Shown: positions 8,543 to 17,450 of the stretch, piece by piece | How positions within the stretch are numbered: position 1 is the stretch's first letter | Layout of the letters: each line of letters starts with the position of its first letter | DNA from: Methyloversatilis universalis | GTDB taxonomy: Bacteria; Pseudomonadota; Gammaproteobacteria; Methylococcales; Methylococcaceae | DNA: 64,000 nt | Assembly: GCA_020723665.1 (NCBI GenBank) | Contig: DYIL01000006.1 | Location: forward strand, 52,060-116,059 | Direction: 5' to 3' | Made by a program: the position numbers and the translations under genes | The notes under the pieces: generated by a model | The model's database searches: none | What the model was told of the DNA's origin: nothing | What the model saw: only the letters and a program-made list of their open reading frames with translations

Positions 8543-9007
8543 ATGCGCTCGGAAACAGGACTTCGAAAATCAAGCCTCCGACATCGCAATCGCGCGATCG
8601 CCAGCGGCGACGGAGCACAGCACCCTTTACGGCTTTCCCGCCTTTGGCAAGGCATCGGCTGGCTGATGGTCGCCGTCGTAGTTTGGCTGAGCCTGACCCC
8701 GGAACCGCCGCATCCGCCCACGTCCTGGCTCGCCTGGGACAAGGCGCAACACGCGCTAGCTTACGGCTCGCTCATGTACTGGTTTCGGCAGGCCTTTCTG
8801 CCCCACTGGCGCTGGCCGCTGTTTCTCCTCGTGTTGGGCGTGATGCTTGAATATCTACAGGAACTCGGCGGCGTCCGCACGTCCGACTCGAACGACATGA
8901 TCGCCAACGGCATCGGCGTAGTCCTCGGCCTGGCGCTCAGCTACACGCCGCTCGGACGGCTACTTTCGAAAGTCGACGCGATCGTCGGAGCGAAGCGTCT
9001 TCGCTAA
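8543..9007 (+). CDS. VanZ-like family membrane protein
   Basis: A 154-residue protein with three or four membrane helices. DKAQHALAYGSLMYWFRQAF and GVMLEYLQELGGVRTSDSND are the VanZ-like signatures (the conserved D-K-x-x-H-x-x-x-Y and E-x-x-Q positions). In glycopeptide resistance VanZ confers teicoplanin tolerance by an unclear route; stand-alone chromosomal homologues have unknown roles, often near envelope genes. TAGGAA ten bases before the ATG supports the start. It is not obviously in an operon. Confidence 0.8.
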   Translation: MRSETGLRKSSLRHRNRAIASGDGAQHPLRLSRLWQGIGWLMVAVVVWLSLTPEPPHPPTSWLAWDKAQHALAYGSLMYWFRQAFLPHWRWPLFLLVLGVMLEYLQELGGVRTSDSNDMIANGIGVVLGLALSYTPLGRLLSKVDAIVGAKRLR

Positions 9008-9028
9008 ACAATAAGCGCATTTGACCGT

Positions 9029-9055
9029 ACGCCGGGATAAACGAAGCGTTGCCGG
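9029..9055 (+). repeat. REP-like half palindrome
   Basis: ACGCCGGGATAAACGAAGCG followed by TTGCCGGC matches the REP units found at 18.5, 25.6 and 31.5 kb. It lies just after the VanZ-like gene. The rest of the interval to 9302 shows nothing else recognisable. Confidence 0.55.
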
Positions 9056-9302
9056 CACACTGCGGTCGATTCTAAAGGGATTGCCGATCGCAGGCAACCC
9101 CCGAGACCGGAGGGATGGTGTGCGTGCGAAACGGCAGTCCTACTGACTTGCACGGCGAACGGCGGAACACGGTCGGGGCCGGATGCCGGATCGGTTTATC
9201 CGAAAACGGCGGTTGTCGTCGACCATTTCGCACAGTCAACCGCGGGGGCGCGCTGCACGAAACGCTACGCTCATCCCGCCAAGCACCCGAGCGAACGCCA
9301 GC

Positions 9303-9914
9303 CTACTTTCCTCCCCCGTCACCGGCGTGAGCGTCTGCCGCCGGCGTATCCATACTTTTTTCGATCGCCCTGATGGCTTCCAATTTCTCGCGGAGAATCC
9401 TCGCCTCGTCCGTTGCGGAATCGTCTTTGCTGCCGGGCTTCGAATCCGGAGCGCGGCCCGCGATCGACTTGCGATCCGGCTTTCTTTCCGCTGCCGCGGA
9501 TTTTCTCGGCTGGCTTCCGGTATGTCTCAGCATTTCCATGTGAATCGCAATCAGATTCTGCACGCGGCCGTCCGGCATCCGTTCGGGCGCGATACCGCCC
9601 ACCGAAGCCAGAATTTTGGTGGCGTCTCCGCAAGCTTCGGAAAGCGTTCGCGCAATCAGAAGATGGAGGCGCACGCCGACATCGGGGTTTCTCTGGTAAG
9701 CCTTGAGCAGACGCCGGCATTCCTCGGCGCGCCCCGCTCCGCTCTTGTTGGCGAACGCCGCGCCGAAGCCCAGCAATTCGTCGATGTCCGATCGCGAATA
9801 AGCATCGTTGGACGGCGAGTAGTACGAAGCTCTGTACCAATTGCCGGGGTAGTCGGCACAGCCGGTCAGTAGCAAGAGCCCCATCCAAACGGTGCCGCGG
9901 ACTAGTATTTTCAT
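9303..9914 (-). CDS. QseG-like outer-membrane lipoprotein
   Basis: A 203-residue lipoprotein: MKILVRGTVWMGLLLLTGCA is a type II signal peptide with Cys19 as the lipid-modified residue. The mid part (DELLGFGAAFANKSGAG, then ECRRLLKAYQRNPDVGVRLH) resembles YfhG/QseG, encoded between the kinase GlrK (QseE) and regulator GlrR (QseF) in enterobacteria, where it modulates the kinase. The C-terminal 60 residues are charged and low complexity with a short coiled-coil tendency. The start codon follows the kinase stop directly (TGAATG), so the pair is co-translated. The usual third gene, glrR, is missing. The call rests partly on gene order. Confidence 0.7.
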   Translation of the reverse strand: MKILVRGTVWMGLLLLTGCADYPGNWYRASYYSPSNDAYSRSDIDELLGFGAAFANKSGAGRAEECRRLLKAYQRNPDVGVRLHLLIARTLSEACGDATKILASVGGIAPERMPDGRVQNLIAIHMEMLRHTGSQPRKSAAAERKPDRKSIAGRAPDSKPGSKDDSATDEARILREKLEAIRAIEKSMDTPAADAHAGDGGGK

Positions 9915-11387
9915 TCAGGCGGCCTCGCTCAACGGAAATCGAACCCGGATGCGGGCACCTTGTTTGTCCTGCCGAGGCTCGAGAACTTCGATTTTTCCGC
10001 GCTGATTGGCAACGCACTCGCTGGCGATGGCCAAGCCCATTCCAGTGCCCTCGGTGCCCAGGGCAAATGCGGCCTTGCCCCGGTAAAACGGTTCAAATAC
10101 ATGCTTGCTGTCCTCTTCGTCGATGCCGGGACCGTCGTCTTCGACCTCCAGCTCCATGTTGTCGCCCACGGAGCGTAGCATGATTCGAATCTCGCCGCCT
10201 TCGGGCGAGTAACTCACGGCATTGGAAATCAGATGATCGATCACGGTTCGCAACTGATCCCGATCACCCGATACGGTGACCGGCTGGACCAGTTCCTTGA
10301 CCGCCAAGGACTTCGCCTGCAGGCGGGGCCGATGATCCTCGATGACGGACCTTAACAGGTCCCGCATATCAACGCGTTCCGCGGCGGTCCGTTCGGGTTC
10401 CTCGTGTAGCCGATTGTAGCGTGTCAGCTCCGCCAGCAGCTCTTGCAGCTTTTGAATGTTCGTCGTCAACGTCCGGCCGATTTCATGCTGCTCGGGACCG
10501 GCTTCGTGCTTCATCGTTTCGAGCTGTTCCGCGCTTTCGACGATCCGGGCCAGCGGCATCTTGATCTCGGTCGACACATTGTCCATCAATTGCCGTTTCG
10601 ACTCTTCGAGCGAGCGCAGGCGCGCCCGCAGCAGTTCCAATTGATCCCCCAGATAGCGCAGATCCCGCGGTCCCGTCACGGTGATGGGCTGCCCGAAATC
10701 CCGCGCCGTCAGCCTTCGGATGGCTTCGTCCAACTGCCGGACCGAGCGGGTGAGCAAGGTCAGGAGAAACAAGATCACGGCTACCGAGATGGGCAGCAGA
10801 AATCCCGCCTTGATCATGAGGTCGTGCTGAACCGATTTGGATTGCCCATAGAGTTCCTTCGCCTCGCGATCGACCTGATCGGAGATTTCGCGCCACAACG
10901 CGCTCGCCGCCGCGTGCAAGCCCTGAAAGACCTGTTCGTCGGGCAGGGTGACGCGCTCATCGGCTTCGGAACTGATGATTTGCTCGTAGACTATGCGTTC
11001 CTGCTCCGACAACTCATTGATCGAAAGCGCCACTTTTTCGTCCACGCCCATTTTCAGCAGTTCGCCCAAGGTTTGTCTCAGGGCATTCCGGACGGTCTCG
11101 TAGGACTGGCGCTCGTAGGGCTGGCGCAGGGACGGATGCGCCAGGATGACGAACAGCTTGGCTTTTCGCTCGATATCGGAAACCATCTGCAGTGCAGACC
11201 GGGCGGTTTTCACTTGCTCGACGATTTGATAAAAGGTCCTTTGCTCCAGCCTGGCGATATCGCGCATCGCGAAGGCCGCGTACATCACGGCAAACAGCAG
11301 GGGAACCAAGACGACCACGAATCCGATGGGGATCAGGTATTTCAGCGAGAATAACTTTTCGACTCTCATCCGCTTCAAATCAACCAT
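9915..11387 (-). CDS. GlrK/QseE-like sensor kinase lacking the phospho-acceptor His
   Basis: Membrane sensor with an N-terminal helix (residues about 15-40), a periplasmic all-alpha region, a second helix (about 180-205), a HAMP linker, a dimerisation domain and an ATPase domain. The ATP site looks intact: LISNAVSYSPEGG (N box), DDGPGI (G1), and GTGMGLAIA (G2). The H box, normally SHELKTPL, reads STEIKMPL, with Thr273 (codon ACC) in place of His. A conventional phosphorelay therefore cannot start from this protein. Gene order with the QseG-like lipoprotein supports the GlrK affiliation. Start at 11387 has weak ribosome-binding evidence; an ATG at 11369 is an alternative. Confidence 0.82.
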   Translation of the reverse strand: MVDLKRMRVEKLFSLKYLIPIGFVVVLVPLLFAVMYAAFAMRDIARLEQRTFYQIVEQVKTARSALQMVSDIERKAKLFVILAHPSLRQPYERQSYETVRNALRQTLGELLKMGVDEKVALSINELSEQERIVYEQIISSEADERVTLPDEQVFQGLHAAASALWREISDQVDREAKELYGQSKSVQHDLMIKAGFLLPISVAVILFLLTLLTRSVRQLDEAIRRLTARDFGQPITVTGPRDLRYLGDQLELLRARLRSLEESKRQLMDNVSTEIKMPLARIVESAEQLETMKHEAGPEQHEIGRTLTTNIQKLQELLAELTRYNRLHEEPERTAAERVDMRDLLRSVIEDHRPRLQAKSLAVKELVQPVTVSGDRDQLRTVIDHLISNAVSYSPEGGEIRIMLRSVGDNMELEVEDDGPGIDEEDSKHVFEPFYRGKAAFALGTEGTGMGLAIASECVANQRGKIEVLEPRQDKQGARIRVRFPLSEAA

Positions 11388-11555
11388 TGCCGCAGCGTCG
11401 GATGCATGAAACCGACCCGACGGCGCCGTAACACTTCGGTGACGATACCCTACATGATAGGGATTTATCTCCCGCTCGTGCTAAATGGCGTATTCAAATC
11501 CCGTATTCGCTCCTCGAACGATTTTCAAGGCAGCACCTTCCGCGAGGTAGATCAC

Positions 11556-14500
11556 ATGACATCGCATTGCTCTAAACCTGGCGTCCTGATCATAGCGGCA
11601 ACCTGGATGGCTCTGGCCGATGGCGCCGACCTTTCGGGACTGCCGGCTCAAGGCGGCGCCGAACAGCCCGCCGTTCTGCTCGAACTCGGCAGCCAGCCCT
11701 CATCAGCCGCGGCCCGGGACGAGGCGACGCGGGTTTACCAGGGAGACATTGGCGCGCACCAGGGAGACGCTTCGATTCAGATCGGCGCGGATGAGGTCGG
11801 CTCGCTGCATCCGGGGTTCGGTACGTGGCAAGTCGCTTTCCGGTTCGAGCTGGAGCCTAGGCCGGACGACAAGCCGTATATCTTCTGGGCGCGCTGGCGG
11901 CAAGGCGGCGATCCCGCGGTATGCACACAGACTTTCGAGATTTGGGCAGGACCCGACGCGTCGAAACTCGAACAGCGCGGGGTCGCGACGCTCGCGCCCA
12001 AGGGTTGGGAATATGCCTGGGTCGGCGCCGACAAACCGCTGACGCTCAAATCCGACGATGTCGTGGTCGAGGTCCGCAACAGCGGGGCCGGCCACGACGC
12101 CAAGGTTTTCGATGCCTTTCTGCTGGCGCCGCCGCATGCGCCGACGCCGCTCCCGAAACAAGGCACCGACGAACTCCCCGCCGTGCTACTGGAACTGGGC
12201 ACCACGCCCGCCTGGATATCGGCCGGCACGATGCCCGCACTCCGGGTGCACGCCGGGACGGCCACCGGCCACGAGGGCGCGGATTCGGTCGTGACCGACA
12301 AGGACGAGGTCCAGGTTCTTCACCAAGGCTTCGGGGCGTGGGGTGCGAGTTTCCGATTCGACCTCGATCCCGCCGTTCCGCCCGGTCTCTATCGCTTTTT
12401 CGCAAGGTACAAGAGCGGCGGCGAAGTCTCGCAGGTCGCCCAGACCTTCACGGTGAAAGCCGGTGCCGATCCGAACGCATTGGCCGCGCGCGGCGAATTC
12501 GTCATGACCAATACATCGCCATGGGAATACCAGTGGGTCCAAGGCGATTCCACCGTGGCGATCTTGCCGGGCGACAAGGTGCTGCAGATCGACAACGCGG
12601 GCAAGGCCGATGGCGCGAAGGTGTTCGACGCCTTTCTCCTCAAGCGGGAAGCGCCGCTCGGCGACTGGATGAGCGCCTCGGCGGCGGAGGCCAGAAACCG
12701 CTTTCTGGCTCGGACTAAGAGCGTGTCCGATCCTAGCGGACGGCTCTACGTGCTGGACGGCAAGGGCGATAAGGGTGAGACGCTGTTCCGGGGATTGGCC
12801 GCCGAAGCCGCAAGCCGGCGGATTCAAAAGCTGCGGGTGAACTATTCGATAGGCCCGGAAGCCGAGGCCCTGGCGAAGCGACTGAATCTCCCTACCCTGC
12901 CTGCCGCGGTCTTGACCGACAACAACTACACCGTGCTCGGCGCCCTCGCCTCGCCGAAAAACGAAGCGGCCGTCGCGAAATTTCTCGCCGATCCTGGACG
13001 TGCCGGGACGATGCCCCCAATCCCGGCTGTGACATCCGAGACGGCGACTCCGCTGCGTAACGGCGTGCCCGAAGCCTGGCTGGTGGGCGGATTGCAGGAT
13101 GGTCTTGCGGGCGTTTCGATTTACGGCCTCGACAGCGAAACCGTGCTGCGCCCGAATCCCGGCCAGCCCTACCTCAGCACCGCCATGATGGGCGGCAAGA
13201 TCAAGACCTGGCAAAAAGCCCCGGCCGCCGCCAACGGCGTCACCGTCATCGCATCCGCCACCGATCACTCCTACGGCTGGTCGCGCGGGACCGGCTACGC
13301 TCAGCTCTATCTTCACGTTGCTCAGCCGACAAAGGCGCTGCTGAAGCTGCGCCAGTCCGGGATCAGAACCGCCGGGTGGCTGGATGGGCAGCCCCTCGCC
13401 TTCGCCGACGACCCGAATCCGCCGGCCGATTTCCCGGCTCCGGGCGAGCCGGCCAAGAATGCGCTTCAAGGTCTCACCACGGAAGGACTGGCGGTCACCG
13501 CCCAACAGGAACGCGCCGAGCCGCCGAAAATGGCAAACCTCACGCTCGACCCCGGCTGGCACAGCCTGCTCGTCAAGCTGGTGATGCAGCATGACAAAGG
13601 TGAAAGCTTTTTTTTCGCCGCTCGCTTTACCGATGCGAACGGCCGGCCGATCGATTCGATCAAGACCCGAGTCGCCGATCCTACGGCTGACCTCGCACTC
13701 AATACGACAGCCGCCAAGCTCAGGCCGCTGGTGTATGTCGACGCGCCGGCCAATCTGCCCCGGCCGGGCGACCCGCTCAAGCTGCGCGCCGACATCCGCT
13801 GGCATCCGATTCTGGAGGAAACCGATCTGCCCGCCCCCCTGCCCCGCTTCAGCGCCAAGCTGCGCCTCCGGATGACCGATTACCGGGGGAACGAAATCGC
13901 CGTGAAGGAGATCGAGGGACTTTTCCCCGGCGAAGCCAAGCTCGATTTCGGAAAAACGCCGGAAGCGGGCTATTACGCCGTCTACCCTTCCCTGCACACG
14001 GCCGACGGCAAACTCGTCATGGCCTACCCCGCCGACGGTTTTACGGTGGTCCGGGGCAATGCCGCCCAAAAGGAACGGCTGCACCGGAAGAAACTCTGGA
14101 ACAACGACTATTACGCCTTCTTCGACGGCGACAAAGGCTTCCGGCAGGAGGGCGGCTACTTCGCCTGGCTGGAACGCATGGGCATCTACAAGAGCTACGG
14201 CTCCTATCCCGGATTCCCGCCGGAGCATCAAGCCAAATGGGAACGCGCCGAGTCGCGCGGTCTTGTCTTTTTTGCGGACACTTCGGGCGACAGCCACTGG
14301 CTCAACGACAAACCGGAAGACGGCCGCGCCTTCGTCGAAAAGGCCTCGGCCTATACCCGCTTCTTCAAGGCCACCAACGAAATCGACATCCGCCGCGAAG
14401 GGGAATGGCGAAAGCTGCGCGATCCCGCCCATTGGGTCGAGCGGGCTAAGTGGGAGTACGAGGCGGTGCACCGGGCGCGCAAGGACGGCCATTACGTCGG

Positions 14501-15245
14501 CGGCAGCCTGGTGCGTCCCGGCGATACGACGGATGGCGGAGACTACGCCGGGGGCTTGAGTTCGGGCAAGTGGTTCGCCGAAGTGCTCAAACTCGGCCTC
14601 GACAGGTACCAGGACGCCTGGGACGTGCATGCCTACCCGCAGCACCCGCCTCGCTTCGGAGGCCCCATCGGCAACGGCTCCAGCGAAGACGAGCGCGGCG
14701 TCCTCTCGGCTTACGAAAGCCTGGGACGAAAGAACACCCTGCCCTTCTGGCTGGGCGAAGCCGGCGCCAAGACCGCCCACGGCTTCACCGGCCGCCGCTG
14801 GCAGGCGGAGCAGGCCGCGAAAATGATCGCCTGGGCCAACAGCCGCGGCGACTATCTGGGCCTGGCGTTCTGCCTAGCCCACGAATACGACTGGGGCTAC
14901 GGCCGGCTCTGGGACTACTCCATGGGCCACAAACCCGCCGAAGCCGCCCTGTACACCGCCGGTGCCCTGATCGACGGCCTGCCGTACCAAGCCGTGGATA
15001 CCCAAGACGCCAACATCCAGGCCGCCTATTTCGGCGAAACCTTCATGATCTGGCGGACGGACGAGCAGGTGAGTGATTGGCCGCTGAAACTCGACCCGGC
15101 CAAGGCTTGGGTCGTGGTGGACGTAGTGGGACATGCGGAGAAACTTGCGATCGCTAAGGACGGCAAGGCGGCCGTTCGGGTATCGGCGAGTCCCTTGTAT
15201 GTTCTGAATAAGGCGGATTATGAAAGGCTGACGCGGGGACGGTAG
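11556..15245 (+). CDS. Giant secreted protein with tandem beta-domains and glycoside hydrolase-like barrel
   Basis: From the ATG at 11556 (AGGT eight bases upstream) the product has 1229 residues and a signal peptide ending near ALADGA. Two homologous segments of about 160 residues follow, each opening AVLLELG and closing with AKVFDAFLL, so they are a tandem duplication, probably beta-sandwich carbohydrate or adhesion modules. A central region near residues 500-680 (GGLQDGLAGVSIYGLD, GTGYAQLYLHV) looks like a PA14-type sandwich. The last 400 residues resemble a clan-A (GH39-like) TIM barrel: ATNE with candidate acid/base Glu942, DVHAYP, and WLGEAGA with candidate nucleophile Glu1068. The enzyme class is inferred from these motifs only; the substrate is unknown. 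It is divergent from the kinase gene. Confidence 0.6.
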   Translation: MTSHCSKPGVLIIAATWMALADGADLSGLPAQGGAEQPAVLLELGSQPSSAAARDEATRVYQGDIGAHQGDASIQIGADEVGSLHPGFGTWQVAFRFELEPRPDDKPYIFWARWRQGGDPAVCTQTFEIWAGPDASKLEQRGVATLAPKGWEYAWVGADKPLTLKSDDVVVEVRNSGAGHDAKVFDAFLLAPPHAPTPLPKQGTDELPAVLLELGTTPAWISAGTMPALRVHAGTATGHEGADSVVTDKDEVQVLHQGFGAWGASFRFDLDPAVPPGLYRFFARYKSGGEVSQVAQTFTVKAGADPNALAARGEFVMTNTSPWEYQWVQGDSTVAILPGDKVLQIDNAGKADGAKVFDAFLLKREAPLGDWMSASAAEARNRFLARTKSVSDPSGRLYVLDGKGDKGETLFRGLAAEAASRRIQKLRVNYSIGPEAEALAKRLNLPTLPAAVLTDNNYTVLGALASPKNEAAVAKFLADPGRAGTMPPIPAVTSETATPLRNGVPEAWLVGGLQDGLAGVSIYGLDSETVLRPNPGQPYLSTAMMGGKIKTWQKAPAAANGVTVIASATDHSYGWSRGTGYAQLYLHVAQPTKALLKLRQSGIRTAGWLDGQPLAFADDPNPPADFPAPGEPAKNALQGLTTEGLAVTAQQERAEPPKMANLTLDPGWHSLLVKLVMQHDKGESFFFAARFTDANGRPIDSIKTRVADPTADLALNTTAAKLRPLVYVDAPANLPRPGDPLKLRADIRWHPILEETDLPAPLPRFSAKLRLRMTDYRGNEIAVKEIEGLFPGEAKLDFGKTPEAGYYAVYPSLHTADGKLVMAYPADGFTVVRGNAAQKERLHRKKLWNNDYYAFFDGDKGFRQEGGYFAWLERMGIYKSYGSYPGFPPEHQAKWERAESRGLVFFADTSGDSHWLNDKPEDGRAFVEKASAYTRFFKATNEIDIRREGEWRKLRDPAHWVERAKWEYEAVHRARKDGHYVGGSLVRPGDTTDGGDYAGGLSSGKWFAEVLKLGLDRYQDAWDVHAYPQHPPRFGGPIGNGSSEDERGVLSAYESLGRKNTLPFWLGEAGAKTAHGFTGRRWQAEQAAKMIAWANSRGDYLGLAFCLAHEYDWGYGRLWDYSMGHKPAEAALYTAGALIDGLPYQAVDTQDANIQAAYFGETFMIWRTDEQVSDWPLKLDPAKAWVVVDVVGHAEKLAIAKDGKAAVRVSASPLYVLNKADYERLTRGR

Positions 15246-15592
15246 CTGATTGCTGGGGTTCGCTTCGCTCTTCCCAGCCTACAGTTTGTAGTTTGTAGAA
15301 TACGGTGCCGAAGGAAGGGTTGCGATTAAAGCAACCGCTTGCGATTGAAGACGCATCGTTCGCGATTGATGCCTGTCCGAAGCCTGGTCGAAGGACGGCT
15401 CATACCGGGCGATTCTTGCCGGGGTTCGCTTCGCTCACCCCTGCCTGCACGCCGGTTCAAACACGCCTGCAACGATTCCACCCCACTCGCGATCTAAGGG
15501 TGATATCCCGGATGCGGAACCTTTGTGCCGCTTCGCACTCGGGATCGGACGTTAGGTCTCGCCGATAAACGCAGTCAAAGGAGAGTATTGCC
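15246..15592. other. Repeat-littered leader of fae
   Basis: Contains two similar GGGGTTCGCTTCGCTC blocks (about 15255 and 15420) and a diverged GCCTGTCCGAAGCCTGGTCG dispersed repeat at 15370. The fae promoter must lie in the last 150 bases, but I could not pick convincing -35/-10 boxes. Confidence 0.5.
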
Positions 15593-16117
15593 ATGCAAAT
15601 GCAAGTGCCGAAAATCGATCGGGTGTTGGTGGGCGAAGCCCTGGTGGGAGAAGGCAAGGAAGTCGCGCATATCGATCTCATCATGGGACCACGCGGCAGT
15701 AACGCGGAGACCGCATTCTGCATTGCGTTGACGAATCAGAAGCGGGGCGACAACGCCCTGCTGGCGCTAGTGGCGCCCAATCTCATGGCCAAACCCTACA
15801 CGGTGATGTTCAACAAAGTCGAAATCAAGAACGAGAAGCAGGCCACCCAGATGTTCGGGCCAGCGGAGCGCGGTGTCGCCAAAGCCGTGGTAGATAGCGT
15901 CAAGGAAGGCGTTATCCCGATGGACGAGGCCGAAAACACCTTCATCTGTGTCGGCGTCTTCATCCACTGGGAAGCCGACGACGACGATAAGATCCAGGAC
16001 TGGAATTACGAAGCGACCAAACTGGCGATCAAGCGCGCGATTGAAGGATCGCCTACGATGGCCGAAGTCATTGCCCAGGAGGAAGTGGCGCATCACCCGC
16101 TGGCGGCGCACGATTAG
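15593..16117 (+). CDS. fae: Formaldehyde-activating enzyme
   Basis: Cytoplasmic enzyme that condenses formaldehyde with tetrahydromethanopterin to methylene-H4MPT, the entry step of the methylotroph formaldehyde oxidation pathway. The 174-residue product has the family length, the catalytic-His segment [14 protein letters not shown] near residues 23-36, and the conserved [19 protein letters not shown] stretch. AAAGGAGAG sits nine bases before the ATG. No other H4MPT-pathway gene is adjacent, which is usual for fae in gammaproteobacterial methanotrophs. It is convergent with the HEAT-repeat gene, whose stop is only 32 bases away. Confidence 0.97.
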   Translation: MQMQVPKIDRVLVGEALVGEGKEVAHIDLIMGPRGSNAETAFCIALTNQKRGDNALLALVAPNLMAKPYTVMFNKVEIKNEKQATQMFGPAERGVAKAVVDSVKEGVIPMDEAENTFICVGVFIHWEADDDDKIQDWNYEATKLAIKRAIEGSPTMAEVIAQEEVAHHPLAAHD

Positions 16118-16149
16118 GAAAGGCCGGGTTTGGGCGCCATCGCGCGGAA

Positions 16150-17430
16150 TTAGAGGACGGTTTGCCGCTCGCCCCAGCGGGGCCCTTTCCTCTTCTTCGA
16201 TAAATTCGAGGCCGGGCGGCCGTGATCTTCGGACCATCGCCGCCCGGCCGCTTCGAGCATCGAATTGCCGCTGTTGACAAAATCCGCGGCCATCCGCGGA
16301 TTCCCAAGCAAGTTCAAGGCATCGATCAGCCGGTCCTCGCTTCCGGGCTCTCCTTTTTCGATCTGTTCGCCGTAGGTTTCGGCCACCGAAGCGACTCTCT
16401 TGATCCTTGCCGAAATCGCATCCGCCGCGCGCGAATCCTTAGCCTTCCGCAGTACCGCTGCGGCTCCGTCGCGAATTCGCCAGTCCGGATTTTCCAACGC
16501 GGCGATCAAAGGTACGGTCGCACCGGGCCCTATCGTCAGCAACGCTTCGCTGACCGCCCGCCGAAACTCGCTGTCGCCGTCCCTAAATCCCGTGATCAGT
16601 GCGTCGACGGCCGGTCGGCCGATGCTCGCCAAAGCTTCGGTCACCCCGGTCCGGACCCCCGGGTCGTTATTCCGCAACGCGGCTACCAGGGCTTCCGCCG
16701 CCGGCGCGCCGATCGCCGCCAGCGCTTCCGTGAGCTTGGTTCGAAACCCCACTTCGCTGTCCTTGAGCGCTGCAATCAGGGATTCGACCGCGCGGGCGTC
16801 CTTCAGGCGTCCCAGCGCGACCGCGGCGTCCCACTGAACCGAGGGTTCCTCGTCTTTCAAGGCTTCGGCCAAAGGTACTACCGCCCGGGGATCGCGAAGA
16901 TTCCCGAGCGACTCCGCCGCTTCGCGGCGCACCAAGGCATCGCTGTCGAACAAAGCACCGATCAGCGGCTCGACCGCCGTTGGGTCTTTGATTTCTCCCA
17001 GCGCCTTCGCCGCGCCCCATCGGACCGAAGGCTCGCCGTCCTTGAGCGCATTGACGAGAGGCCCGACCGCCGCTCCGTCCATGTCTCCCAGCGCCACGGC
17101 GGCCGCCCATTGCACCGCCGAGTCGCCGTCCTTCAGGCTGCCGATCAGCGGCTCGACCGCCCTGGGATCCTTGAGTTCGCGCAATGCCTCCGCGGCTTTG
17201 CGCCTTACGTCCGGGTTATCGTCGCGCAAGGCGCCGACGATGGAATCGAAGACCCGCGGATCGCCCGTTTCGCCCAGTTTCTCCACGGCCTCGCGGCGGA
17301 TGACCGAGTTGCCCTGCTTGGCGGCGTCGAGCAGGGGAGCCACCGGCCGGAAGTCCTCAGCCGCGGTCCCGACGGAAAAGAGCCCTCCGAGGGCCAATGC
17401 CAGAAGGACTTTTTCTTGCGCCTCGCTCAT
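16150..17430 (-). CDS. Secreted HEAT/PBS-lyase-repeat protein
   Basis: A 426-residue protein with a short signal peptide (LLALALGGLFSVGTAA) and about ten HEAT-like repeats of 31 residues, each of the form DPxAVxPLxxALKDxxxxVRxxAAxALG, from about residue 30 to 340. Such repeats form a right-handed superhelix that binds proteins; in phycobilin lyases they hold a chromophore, but nothing here suggests pigment chemistry. The last 90 residues, ending in a basic tail, lack repeats. The role is unknown. GGTGAAG before the ATG supports the start. It is possibly transcribed with the downstream glycosyltransferase? No: that gene lies upstream of it on the same strand only by distance; its 5' neighbour begins at 18377, with 20 bases between the two coding regions. 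Confidence 0.78.
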   Translation of the reverse strand: MSEAQEKVLLALALGGLFSVGTAAEDFRPVAPLLDAAKQGNSVIRREAVEKLGETGDPRVFDSIVGALRDDNPDVRRKAAEALRELKDPRAVEPLIGSLKDGDSAVQWAAAVALGDMDGAAVGPLVNALKDGEPSVRWGAAKALGEIKDPTAVEPLIGALFDSDALVRREAAESLGNLRDPRAVVPLAEALKDEEPSVQWDAAVALGRLKDARAVESLIAALKDSEVGFRTKLTEALAAIGAPAAEALVAALRNNDPGVRTGVTEALASIGRPAVDALITGFRDGDSEFRRAVSEALLTIGPGATVPLIAALENPDWRIRDGAAAVLRKAKDSRAADAISARIKRVASVAETYGEQIEKGEPGSEDRLIDALNLLGNPRMAADFVNSGNSMLEAAGRRWSEDHGRPASNLSKKRKGPRWGERQTVL

Positions 17431-17450
17431 GTCTTCACCGGAAAATAGAT

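Noticed and set aside
12186..14780. An 864-codon open frame antisense to the glycosidase-like gene
   Set aside because: It mirrors the codon phase of the real gene in GC-rich DNA, has no motif, and the sense frame has a signal peptide, domain duplication and ribosome binding site.
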